Shown one piece after another: positions 1 to 9,680 of a stretch of 64,000 nucleotides of DNA (positions within the stretch are counted from its first letter, which is position 1; each line of letters starts with the position of its first letter). This DNA is from Rapana venosa. Lineage: Eukaryota; Mollusca; Gastropoda; Neogastropoda; Muricidae. The position numbers and the translations under genes were made by a program. The stretch spans positions 20,775,730-20,839,729 of the forward strand of contig CM054167.1 of the NCBI GenBank assembly GCA_028751875.1. The letters run 5' to 3'. The notes below the pieces were generated by a model, which saw only the letters and a list, made by a program, of their open reading frames with translations, did no database searches and was not told the DNA's origin.

Positions 1-107
1 ATCTTAGCTATGCATGATCGGCAGGCAGCTGGTTTGTTTTAGTCAATAAACAAGTACATATGTATCACTCGAATGAGGTGGAATTTGTGTGAATGAGAAA
101 CACAACA
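1..107 (+). repeat. 5' LTR, 3' part only
   Basis: Bases 1-107 align without gaps to 4829-4935 of the 3' LTR and end in the same CACAACA. The first ~59 bases of the LTR lie outside the window. Confidence 0.9.
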
Positions 108-121
108 TGGTGTCAGAAGTG
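108..121 (+). promoter_or_regulatory. Primer binding site for minus-strand DNA synthesis
   Basis: TGGTGTCAGAAGTG begins immediately after the LTR terminal CA. TGG pairs with a tRNA CCA end. The following bases resemble the acceptor end of a tRNA-Leu, which is inference; the tRNA identity needs a match to the host tRNA set. Confidence 0.7.
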
Positions 122-196
122 ACCAGTATTCTGTGCCTGCATTCACAGAGTAGATTAGAAGGAGAAACTTAGAAAGCCTCATGGTGTAATTTCTTC

Positions 197-1055
197 ATGG
201 AAATGCAGAATTTAGCTACCCCCAAACCATTTTCCTTCCGACCAGAAGAGTGGCCAGAGTGGATACTTAAATTCAAAAGATACAGAAATGCTTCCAATCT
301 GTCAAAAGAAGATGGTGAAGTTCAAAGAGACACAGTTATTGTATGTGATGGGAGATGAATCAGAGAAGATTTTCAAAACCTTCACGTTTGGGACAAGAAT
401 GGAAGGAGAAGGCGAGGATGCTCATGAAGTGGAGGAGAGAGATACATATTTCGATACCCTGGTGAGCAAATTTGACTCATATTTCATAGTTAAACGAAAT
501 ATCATACATGAAAGAACAACATTTCAAGAAAGGAAACAGAAAGAGTCAGAAAAAGTGGAGGATTTTACAGAGAGCTGAGAGCTCTGGCTGCTCACTGCAA
601 TTACGTAGATATGGAAGATCAAGTAAGGGATCGGTTTGTTGTGGGCCTGAGAGACACCAGGCTGAAAGAAAAACTTCAGTTGATACATGACCTCACACTG
701 AACAAAGCGGTAGAAATAGCTTGCCAACATGAACAGATCAAGGACCAAATGAAGCAGCAAAACGTCATGGCTTTTTCAGATGAAGCCAGGTCATCCTACC
801 AGGCTATCAGATCGGTAGGGGTGGTTAAGGTCAAGTTCAAAGAGGGAACGGCACATCAGCCAGGGGCAGCACTATAGGAGCATCAGCCAAAAATGCCAGT
901 AGAGGACGAGGAAGGTTTCGTCAGACCTCACCTTGGGGTTCTGAGTGTGATCGATGCGGTAAAGAACATGGAAGAGAAAGAGCCTGCCCTGCAAAAGGAC
1001 AATTTTGTGGAAGATGCAAGAAGAAAGGACATTTCGAAAGGAAGTGTAGATCAAT
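197..1055 (+). pseudogene. gag: gag (capsid/nucleocapsid) of the Ty3/gypsy element, frameshifted
   Basis: Encodes the structural Gag protein that packages element RNA. I take the ATG at 197 because the frame opens with a short conserved-looking N-terminus just downstream of the PBS. The reading frame shifts near 335-345, near 575 and near 877. The nucleocapsid part (about 943-1050) has two zinc knuckles, one Cx2Cx3Hx5C and one canonical Cx2Cx4Hx4C, in a basic context. From about 877 onward the zinc-knuckle frame runs straight into protease and RT, so gag and pol share a frame at their junction. The first two frameshifts are also in the right copy, suggesting real decay, not just sequencing error. 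Confidence 0.82.
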
Positions 1056-1065
1056 ACAAGAAGCA

Positions 1066-4000
1066 GTGGCAGAACATCAGGTTGTTGAAGAGGAGGAGTA
1101 CATCATTGATACAGTGATAGCTGACAATAACAGAGCATGGAATGTGAATCTCAGCATCAAAGGAACACTAGTCAAGTTCAAAATAGATACAGGGGCAGAT
1201 GTGTGTATCATGAATGAGAAAACCTACAACCAGTTTTTAAAAACAAAAACCCAGCTTAGGCCTACCAAGGTCAGTTTGATTTCTGCTGGAGGAAAACTGG
1301 AAACGAGGGGAGAGTTCTTTGCAGAAGTGGTGTATAAAAGAAAAATCTTCAAATTTCGAGTAGTGGTGGCCAAAAATCGTGTAGGTAGCAACCTGCTAAG
1401 TCGAAATGTGGCAGAGAAAATGTGGATAGTGAAAAGAGTCCAGGAACTCTCCAAAACATCAAGAAATGTGTTTGGTCACACTGGCCTATTGAAAACAGAC
1501 CCGGTGCAGATCAGGCTGAAAGAAAATGCAACCCCATATTGCATCACTACAGCTAGACGAGTTCCTTTTGTTCTCCAGAAGAAGGTAAAAGCAGAGTTGG
1601 AGCACATGCAGAAGGATGGCATCATTCAGGAGATGAAGGAGCCTACTGACTGGTGTGCTCCAATGGTACCAGTAGTGAAACCGAATGGCAGTGTCAGAAT
1701 ATGTGTTGATTTCAAAAGACTGAATCAGGCTGTGAAGAGGCCATTTTGCATGTTGCCAAATCTGGAAGACATTGCACCACAGTTAGCAGGGGCAAAGTAC
1801 TTCACCACACTGGATGCGTCATCTGGGTTCTTCCAGGTTCCCATTTCGGAAGAGAGCATCAGTCTGACCACTTTCATAACTCCGTTTGGCCGCTATGCTT
1901 TCAAAAGAGTGCCAATGGGGATATCTCTGGGTCCAGAGTGTTTCCAGGAGAAGATGAAAGACACCATACAGGGACTAGAGGGATGTGAAGCCATAATGGA
2001 TGACATCATCATTTACGGGAGAGATGAAAAGGAGCATGATGAAAGACTGGATGCTGTCCTCAAAAGAATTGAAGAAAGTGGATTGAAACTGAACAGAGAA
2101 AAATGCTGCTTCAAGAAATCAGAGGTCAAGTTCTTTGGGCACATCATTTCTGCTGAAGGAATTCGCCCAGACCCGGAGAAAGTAAAAGCCATCAAGGAGA
2201 TGCCTGCTCCAAAGTCCATGAAGGAACTTAGGACAGTCTGTGGCATGTTTAATTACCTCAGGAAGTTCATTCCAGAAATGGCTACTACCATGAAACCCAT
2301 CACAGACCTGTCGAAGAAGGACACAGCATGGACATGGGGAGAAACCCAAAACAATGCTTTTGAAATGATCAAAAGGCAACTTCCATCACCATCAGCCCTT
2401 GGGTTTTATAAACCAGGACGGAAAACTGTAGTCAGTGCTGACAGCAGTAGTTACAGGCTAGGGGCGGCACTAATGCAGTGGGAAGGAGTCACCTTGGCTA
2501 GAGGCGGCACTAATGCAGTGGGAAGGAGTCACCTTGGTGCCGATAGCATACGCCTCCAGAAGCTTGACAAATGCAGAGCAGAGGTATGCCCAGATAGAGA
2601 AGGAATGTCTGGCATCCACTTGGGCTTGTGAAAAGTTTTCCAAATACCTCATTGGATTGGATAGTTTCCAGTTGCAGACGGACCACAAAGCCCTGGTTCC
2701 TCTGGTCAAGAGCAAAGATATTGACAAGGTTCCAGTCCGCTGCCTAAGATTGTTGATTAGGCTCATGAGATTCAATGCCGATATCATTCCTGTGCCAGGA
2801 AAGAATTTGATCATTGCAGACACACTATCCAGAAGTCCCATGCCACATACAGAAGAAGATGAAAAGAAAGTTGAAACTGTGACTGCTCATGCCAGAGCTT
2901 TGGAGTCAAGTTGGTCAGTTGCACCTAAACGTGTTGACATACTTCGTGCGGCAACAGTGCACGACCCAGAAATACAGCAAGTCATGGACTACATTTTGAA
3001 TGGCTGGCCAAGTCGAACACCATCCAGCCTCCAGGCCTACCATCAGGTATGAGATGAACTGTTGCTAGTGTCAGGATTATTGGTGTATGAAGGCAGAATA
3101 GTTGTTCCAAGGAGTCAGCGTGTGGAGGTGCTGCACAAGCTACATGAAACACATCGGGGCCTACAGAAGTGTCGTCAGAATGCTCAGACAGCAGTCTGGT
3201 GGCCTGGGATCAGCAAGGATTTGAAAATGCTGATCAACCGCTGCCCAGAATGTTGTCAGAATCGACCTTCTCAGAAGCACAAGCCACTTCGTCCTACTCC
3301 ATTGCCAGAACGCCCATGGCAACGGCTTGGGGTAGACCTTTGTACCTACCAAGGAAAGGAACATTTGGTAGTGGTGAATTACTACTCATGCTGGATTGAG
3401 GTGGTCCCATTGAAGTCAACTACAGCTGCTATCGTTGTCAACAGATTGACCAGGTTGTTTGCCACACAGTGGAATACCGGAAGTCATCGTGAGTGACAAT
3501 GGGCCCCAGTTCCAGTGTGCTGAATTTCACAGATTTGCAGAAGACTACGATTTCCAGCACCAGACCAGCAGCCCTCACTTTCCGCAGGCAAATGGAGCAG
3601 CAGAGAACGCAGTGAAGATAGCCAAAAAGATGCTCGAGCAGCCATCTTTGGATGTAGCACTCCTGAACTACAGAACTACACAACACTCGAGTATGTGTGT
3701 GAGTCCTGCCGTAGCCCTCATGGGGAGACCCCTGAGATCAAAGCTTCCCAAACTCCCGGAGCAGCTGATGCCCCAGCCGGTCAATGATGCAGTCATCCAC
3801 CAAGCAGACCAGAAGACGAAGGAAGCCTACAAGCTCAGCTATGACAGGAGGCATGGTGCACAGCCTCTGTCAGAGCTGAGACCAGGAGACCAGGTGCTCA
3901 TCAAGACAGATGCAGAGAGCACTTGGAAGAAGCCAGGTACGTGTTGCTGCTGACCCCCAAAACCGTACGTACCTGGTCAACTCACCATCTGGTATCCAAA

Positions 4001-4245
4001 GACGAAACAGGAAACATCTGCAGTGGCATCCTGTCCAGTCACCGATAGAAGCTACTCTGCTGTCACCAGGAGAGACCCCTGTTGAGTCGAGGCCTCAGCA
4101 TTCTGGGAATGCCAGTGATTCGGAGGACATGGTGGAACCCAGGGCATCACCCACCACTCCCGGTGTTCCAGCCAGGCCAGCAACCAGGGCCTCACATGGC
4201 TATACAGCTGCCAGGCCGGTCCATTTCAAAGATGACTATGTGTGA
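1066..4245 (+). pseudogene. pol: pol (protease, RT, RNase H, integrase) of the Ty3/gypsy element, broken
   Basis: Aspartic protease: DTGAD motif at 1186-1200. RT: core with FKRLNQ, FTTLDASSGFFQ and a metal-binding pair in an IMDD motif at 1993-2004, where Tyr is more usual at the first position. RNase H: starts near 2440 with an acidic ADSSS motif. Integrase: HHCC zinc domain about 3130-3260, then a DDE core with Asp in GVDL (~3330), Asp in SDNGPQF (~3490) and Glu in AAENAVK (~3600), then a basic C-terminus ending at the TGA of 4243-4245. Lesions: a 40-bp tandem duplication at 2458-2537 shifts the frame inside RNase H; an in-frame TGA lies at 3050-3052; frameshifts occur near 3475 and near 3940. 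It cannot make a full Pol. The first two lesions are shared with the right copy. Confidence 0.92.
2458..2537 (+). repeat. 40-bp tandem duplication inside RNase H
   Basis: 2458-2497 and 2498-2537 are nearly identical (CTAGGGGCGG versus CTAGAGGCGG at the start). Forty is not a multiple of three, so it shifts the frame. A noisier version is at about 31879-31955 in the right copy. Confidence 0.92.
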
Positions 4246-4755
4246 TTTTCCAGCCTAAAAGTGGGTCGAAAGACCAGAGCCTTAGGGCTTTTACATTCAT
4301 ATTGTGGTGAAAGACCTTTGTGCATTTACATATACACAGGAGAATCTGGTGCCCGTGTCTGGTAGATTCTCTTTTAGAGTAGATCACAATTCAAAACAAC
4401 ATGCACATGAGAATCTGGTGCCTGTGTCTGGTAGATTCTCATTTTAGAGTAGATCACAGAACTCAAAACAATGTGGTATCAAAGTGCAGAAAATGCATTA
4501 TTGATGATTATAATTTTTTTCTCTTCCACTGATCATTTATCAATGGTTTTATGATTAACTGTTGTTGAGAAGATTTATAATGGGTATAGTAATCACACTA
4601 TTTTAGTAACTTGTTTGGATGTTTCATTGCTATCATTTTGTTCATTTTAATGAACTATGAAGGTTCAAAATTTTAGTGCATAGATAATGTTTAGAGATCT
4701 ATTAATGCCAAGGGAGAACTTTAAAAAAAGTATTATCAAATGTATGATTCCATCT

Positions 4756-4769
4756 CAAAAAGGGGGAGA
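4756..4769 (+). promoter_or_regulatory. Polypurine tract for plus-strand priming
   Basis: The purine run AAAAAGGGGGAGA lies directly against the TG that opens the 3' LTR, the expected place for a plus-strand primer. Confidence 0.8.
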
Positions 4770-4935
4770 TGTTTAGGTATTGTTTGGTTTGGGCAAAAAG
4801 AGGGAAGAACAGGACCCCAGCGAGAGCCATCTTAGCTATGCATGAGCGGTAGGCAGCTGGTTTGTTTTAGTCAATAAACCAGTTCATATGTATCACTTGA
4901 CTGAAGTGGAATTTGTGTGAATGAGAAACACAACA
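4770..4935 (+). repeat. 3' LTR, 166 bp
   Basis: Runs from TGTTTAGG to CACAACA (TG...CA ends) and contains an AATAAA at the TCAATAAACC stretch that could act as the polyadenylation signal. At 166 bp it is short for the group. The identical-length LTR ends the right copy at 34195-34360. Confidence 0.88.
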
Positions 4936-6159
4936 GTTTGTGCACGTGGGCATGTGTGTGTGTGTGTGTGTGTGTGTGTTCATGCATGTGGGCGCCCACT
5001 AAAAGATAACCGTGCCAGCTTTTCCCCCCAGCTAGTGCTCTTTTTATCAGTGCCGAAAAATCAAGAACTGGAGTATGAGCTTAGCTGCTATAAATGGGAC
5101 ATTATTGGACTAGGAGAAGTGAGATGGACAGGATTTGGTGAGACAATGACTGAAGAAGGCAACAAGATCTGGTACAGTGGCCAAGAGAAACATCACCAAC
5201 ATGGAGAGGCATTTATTGTCAGAAAGGAAGTAGTGGGGTGCATTATCAGCTGTACACTGGCTTCCAGCAGGATTATCAGCATCCGGGTGTCGGCCAAGCC
5301 CAAGAACATCACCATCATACAAATCTATGCACCATCATCTGACCATGCAGATGAAGAAGTAGAAGAATTTTACAAAGATCTTGAAGAAACCATTATGAAG
5401 ATACCCAAGAAAGACATCATCATCATTCAAGGGGATTTTAACGCCAAAGTAGGTCCTGACTCTTACAACCAATGGGCGGGAACAGTTGGTCAGTTTGGAA
5501 CTGGAGAGACCAACGACAGGGGACTATGTCTGCTGGAGTTTGCCTGCACCCACAGACTTACCATTGCCAATACCCTCTATCCCCACAAGCAGTCAAGGAG
5601 GACAACCTGGCATGCGCCAAACGGCAAGATCCATAACCAAATAGATTTTATCTTAACACCGCGGCGCTTCAAATCCAGCATCAACAGAGCCAGAACAAGA
5701 AGCTACCCTGGAGCTGACATAGGCAGCGACCACGACCTTGTGCTGCTGGTATTCAAAATGAAGCTGAAGAAAAACAAACAGCCTGCAAACCCACGTATCA
5801 AATTTGACGTGGACAAACTGAAAGATCTAGATGGTGAAGAGATCTTCCAAGCTAAGCTTGGCGGACGTTTTGCGGCAATAACCCTCCTGGACAATGACAT
5901 CAATGACCTCACCAACAACTTTAATGAGGCAGACCGAGAAACAGCAGAGGAGGTACTCGGTCGTCAGAGGAATAAACACCAGCCATGGACTACCAATGAC
6001 ATCTTGGACCTCTGTAATACAAGAAGAGCACTGAAACCAACCAGGTCTTCCAACCCTAAAGAATACTGGGAGGCCAACAATCTTGTGAAGAAGTCAATGT
6101 TAAAGGCCAGAGAGAAGTGGATCAGTGATCAATGTGATGAGATCGAAAAAAAAGAATGA
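4921..6159 (+). pseudogene. LINE-1 endonuclease domain frame
   Basis: The recognisable domain begins near 5055; the upstream part of the open frame is LTR end and TG repeat and is probably not coding. Catalytic-type motifs are a Glu in GLGEVRW, Asp and Asn in GDFNAKVG, and the Asp-His pair in GSDHDLV. A basic linker follows. In life this domain nicks target DNA for target-primed reverse transcription. The frame closes with TGA at 6157-6159 right after a run of eight A. The RT frame opens with an ATG at 6156, giving an ATGA overlap in the -1 frame. The EN/RT split is identical in the right copy. Confidence 0.88.
4952..4979 (+). repeat. (TG)n microsatellite between LTR and LINE
   Basis: A short TG run in the ~110 bases separating the 3' LTR from the LINE. 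The right copy (about 34378-34395) is several units shorter, a length difference of allelic type. Confidence 0.8.
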
Positions 6160-7320
6160 AAGTGGGCAACAGTAAAAAGGCATACGACACCCTGAAGAAA
6201 CTCACAAAACCACTTCAAACCAAATCATCAGTCATTGAAGACAGTTCCGGAAACCTCCTCACAGAAAGCTCAGCTGCATTGAACAGGTGGTCTGAGTATT
6301 GTCAAAGAACTAACAACTACCCAATCCAACCTGACAAAGCATAATAGAAGAGGAAGAAGCAACATCAAGAGTACCCTCGCCATTACCTATACTGAGGGAA
6401 GAAGTGGAAGAAGCCATCCGCAGTTTACCAGTAGGAAAGTCCCAGGAGCAGACAACATACCAGCAGAGCTGCTCAAGCATGGTGGCGAAACAGTCATCAC
6501 ATATGTTACAGCTATCTGTCAGAAGATTTGGGAGACAAAACAGTGGCCAACAGAATGGACACAATCACTCATCATACCCCTGCCCAAGAAGGGGAATTTA
6601 CGCCAATGCCAAAACTATAGAACAATCAGCCTCATCAGCCACGCCAGCAAGATCAGCTCAAAGTTATTTTGAATCAACTCAAGAAGGAGGCAGAAGAACA
6701 CCTTGCAGAGGAACAAGCTGGGTTCAGGCAGGCAGGAGCACAATCGAACAGATTTTTAATTGCACATCCTGATGGAAAAATATCATCAACATCAGAGAGA
6801 CCTGTTCCACAACTTCATCGACTTCAAGAAGGCTTCGACAGAGTATGGCACGAAGGCCTGTGCAGGTCCTCAGAATGTTTGGCATTGAAGAAGGACTAGT
6901 GCAAACCATTCAAGCACTATACAACACTGCAAGCAGTGCAGTCCTTCTGAACAATCAGGTCGGAGACTACTTCAAAACCACAGTTGGGGTCCGACAAGGA
7001 TGCCTGTTATCTCCAGTCCTGTTTAATCTGTTCTTGGAAAACATTATGAGAGAGACCCTCCATGACTTCCACTCTACCATCTCCATTGGCGGCAGACCCC
7101 TCAACAACTTGCAGTTTGCCGATGACATTGACCTCATGGGCGGAAGTAACACAGAGCTGCAAGATCTTAGACCAGACTTGAGAACAGAGCTGGAGCATAT
7201 GGGACTACTGCGCAGAGTCGAGGACCGAGATGGATGGAGGAGACTTACCACGGCATCGTCTTTCGTGTCTCCTCCACGACCGCCAAGGTCACTGGACTGT
7301 TGATGATGATGAGTGCTCTT
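5041..7320 (+). mobile_element. LINE-1: APE-endonuclease non-LTR retrotransposon (RTE-like), 5' truncated
   Basis: An endonuclease frame is followed by a reverse transcriptase, the order of APE-type LINEs. Sequence style (GLGEVRWTG, GDFNAKVG, GVRQGCLLSP, FADDID) is what I associate with RTE/BovB-type elements often mis-annotated as craniofacial development protein 2; clade is inference. The endonuclease lacks its usual N-terminal strand with the catalytic Asn, so the element is 5' truncated just before it. After FADDID it jumps to a short C-terminal motif (RDGWRRL), so the region between is deleted. The right copy is at 34460-36730. Confidence 0.9.
6156..7303 (+). pseudogene. LINE-1 reverse transcriptase, frameshifted and internally deleted
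   Basis: Reverse transcriptase of LINE-1 with motifs in order: KGNLRQCQNYRTISL, AEEQAGF, FDRVW, VGVRQGCLLSP and the active-site FADDID at about 7114-7131. The left copy has single-base losses or gains at about 6305, 6345, 6440, 6655, 6735 and 6860 that break it into pieces; the right copy at 35573 reads through all of these. Shortly after FADDID the protein passes to RVEDRDGWRRL and a short tail ending at the TGA of 7301-7303. Related elements normally have a thumb and a long C-terminal segment here, so an internal deletion is likely. Confidence 0.86.
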
Positions 7321-7641
7321 GACAGATGACAGGGACAATAACTCATGCCATGTTGACGTGGTTCCCATTTGTATTGGGTCTCCTTCCTTAATCTTCTGTC
7401 CGACACATCCTGTTCGATGTTGCATAGGCTAGGTGAAATTCACTTGTCAACATCAGTCCTAATTATCAGAAGTGTGGGGGGAGGGGAAGGGGGTAATGGG
7501 GTGTGGTTGTGTGTGTGTGTGTGTGTGTGGTGTGTGTGTGTGTGTGTTTGTTTTTGTTATGTTAAAATAGATTGACATTAGTGTGTAGTACGGCGTTTTA
7601 TAATTATGGTTTTTTTCCAGCCTCGTGACAGAAAATATAGA

Positions 7642-7708
<67 letters not shown>

Positions 7709-7765
7709 AGAGGAGAGAACACACAGAGAGAGACACAGAGAGAGGCGAGTGGTTTTTTTTTTGTT
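7320..7765. other. LINE-1 downstream flank and (TG)n / (GA)n repeats
   Basis: Contains a TG run at about 7507-7550 and a GA run at about 7637-7740. No coding content; the open frames here are repeat translations. Confidence 0.8.
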
Positions 7766-8062
7766 TTTATTCTTTTATTTCGAGGATAACGGAATAAGCA
7801 CTCGTGTGGGGTTTTTTCATCCAGTCCCCGTAAGTTTGTAGTTTTGTATATTTTATCATCCGTTCCCACTGGCACATAAAGGCCTACTCTTCCGAAAAGC
7901 GAAACTGGTTTTAACGTATGTACAGGATGTTCTCTGTGTGTTGACACACCACACACGGGGCCTCAGTTTATGGTCTTATCCGAAGGACTTTTGGGGCGAG
8001 TGGAATCTGCACAGATGTTAACTCCAGGGGAAAATATCCCCTGAACGGGAATCGCAACTGAA
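7766..8062 (-). mobile_element. SINE-A copy, minus strand
   Basis: Carries the SINE-A body in reverse: an ATTCTTTTAT/CGAGGATAA start, CATCCAGTCCCCG, GGCCTACTCTTCCGAAAAG, GGCCTCAGTTTATGGTC and a GTTAACTCCA block. The same series recurs at 19205, 44930 and 60800. The head near 8050 is decayed. Confidence 0.75.
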
Positions 8063-8244
8063 AAATCATCAAAATAATCAATACATTAATAAAGGTTTTT
8101 TTGTTTTAAAACGTAAATCAGTAGATGAATATGTGGGTCTCTACAAAGGGAGAATATCCTGACCATACCCTCTCCTAAGTGAGATTTAGACAGTTAATTC
8201 CCCTCCCTTCTCCTCTTTCAAAATTTAATGTTTAGAAATGATTG

Positions 8245-8255
8245 ACACACACACA

Positions 8256-8295
<40 letters not shown>

Positions 8296-8350
8296 CACAC
8301 ACACACACACAACACACACACACACAAAACACACACACACACACACACAT
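8245..8350 (+). repeat. (CA)n microsatellite
   Basis: An almost pure CA run with a few CAA or CCA interruptions. Flanking 8063-8240 and 8351-8675 are AT-rich, and I see no gene in them. Confidence 0.95.
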
Positions 8351-8675
8351 TTCAATGTCATCAGTTTTTATTCAGCCCCATGCTATTGGCATTAGGGAAA
8401 ATAATCCAAAATTAGCAACTAAAATTTTTTTTTTCAAAAATTCAAGCAAACAAATTTTTTTAAAAAGACTCAGAGGTAACAAAGACAACGTTAACAGCAA
8501 CAACAACACGAACAACAAAACAAACCAAACCAAACTATAATTATTGTTCCTAATGAAAACCTCTACCTTCAAAACATTGCCCATGATAATGGCAAACATA
8601 CCAGCACATGCTCTTTACACATTCTGTATCATGCTTTTCAGCAGTACTACTTTCTTCATTACATCTAGATTTTAT

Positions 8676-9050
8676 AATCAATTAATATTTCTGTCCGATT
8701 TTCGCCGTTTTCACAACCATCGACCGCTTTATTGATTACACACGTAATTATTTTCTGATAAAATATTTCTGTTCGATTTTCCCATAACCGTACAACCTAC
8801 AATTATGTATATGTATTACACGTGTATAGATATCAGGTTAAAATTTTACGTTCGATTTTCCCAGAACCGTACAACCATCAGCTATATCGTTCCTACCATT
8901 CATATATATTTATTTCAGATCAAGTAATTTATATCTGTTCGCTTTTTCCCAGATCAGTACAACCAACGACTACATTATTCATGTCATATGTATATAACAT
9001 GATATTTCAGGTTTAAAATTTTGGTTCAATTCGCTCAGTGCCACACAAGC
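8676..9050 (+). repeat. Diverged ~85-bp tandem array, about five units
   Basis: The block TTCGATTTTCCCAGAACCGT followed by ACAACCA recurs with changes at about 8692, 8774, 8848, 8937 and 9027, each trailed by AT-rich sequence with ATATGTAT-like runs and an AGGTTAAAATTTT block. Spacing is about 75-90 bp. No coding potential. Confidence 0.75.
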
Positions 9051-9680
9051 AGAGACAATCTCCCTGTGAGTGTTGTCAGTTTTGAAAGGAATTCAAAATA
9101 AAGAAAAAAACTGCACAAAATGCATCCGTGATGATAATATAGTAATATAGTAATAACTTTTCTCTTTTTCTTCGTCCATCCTTAAAAAATAATTTAAAAA
9201 AATATTATGCTAGATTTTTTTTAAACCTTTGAAATACGAACAATAGTTTCTTCAAACAAACATGAAAAATCTGCAAAATGTCTGATGGTTTTGTGTGGGT
9301 TTTTTTTTTTTAGGAAGAACATATAAAACATGTTCAAAATATTTTGAAGTTGGAAACCAAAGTGGATTACCACTTTCGCTATGTAACAGTTTATTGATAT
9401 ACTGCTGCAAATAGATGTGGCACGTCAACTTCAGCTGTTCAGTCATGACTTTTGTGTCTGGAGTTTGTGTGTAATCCTCCACGACGCTCTACAGAATGAA
9501 CTGGCCAGGCAAACAAGTGTTGAGACCCAGATATTGGCGAACAACCGACATAAATGGAGAACTTGCTAATTTAGTTCTTCAGTGGGATGCCTCATTGCAC
9601 TCCCGAAGATAAAGAAGAAGAAGAAGAAGAAGAAGAAAGAAGACCCCTAGAAAAAATAGGGAAAAAAGGAATTTTATTTT
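9051..9680. other. AT-rich sequence without a recognised gene
   Basis: Only a short (GAA)n run at about 9610-9640 stands out. Open frames here are short and unremarkable. Confidence 0.6.

Larger units (their letters stand above)
1..4935 (+). mobile_element. Ty3/gypsy LTR retrotransposon, left copy, 5' end outside window
   Basis: Order seen: partial 5' LTR, primer binding site, gag with two zinc knuckles, protease, reverse transcriptase, RNase H, integrase, polypurine tract, 3' LTR. PR-RT-RH-IN order is diagnostic of the Ty3/gypsy group. There is no env-like frame between integrase and the 3' LTR. The element is defective: gag and pol carry several frameshifts, one in-frame TGA and an internal 40-bp tandem duplication. 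The two LTRs differ at about seven of the 107 positions shared in this window (counted by eye), so the insertion is not recent. The same element, with the same main lesions, recurs at 29400-34360. Confidence 0.93.

Noticed and set aside
4245..4770. An env gene of an errantivirus-like element
   Set aside because: No frame of useful length, signal peptide or transmembrane stretch between integrase and the 3' LTR; the region is AT-rich non-coding with a short duplicated AGAATCTGGTGCC block.
4921..6159. Host gene call such as craniofacial development protein 2
   Set aside because: The similarity behind that label comes from LINE endonucleases. Here it is followed directly by a reverse transcriptase.
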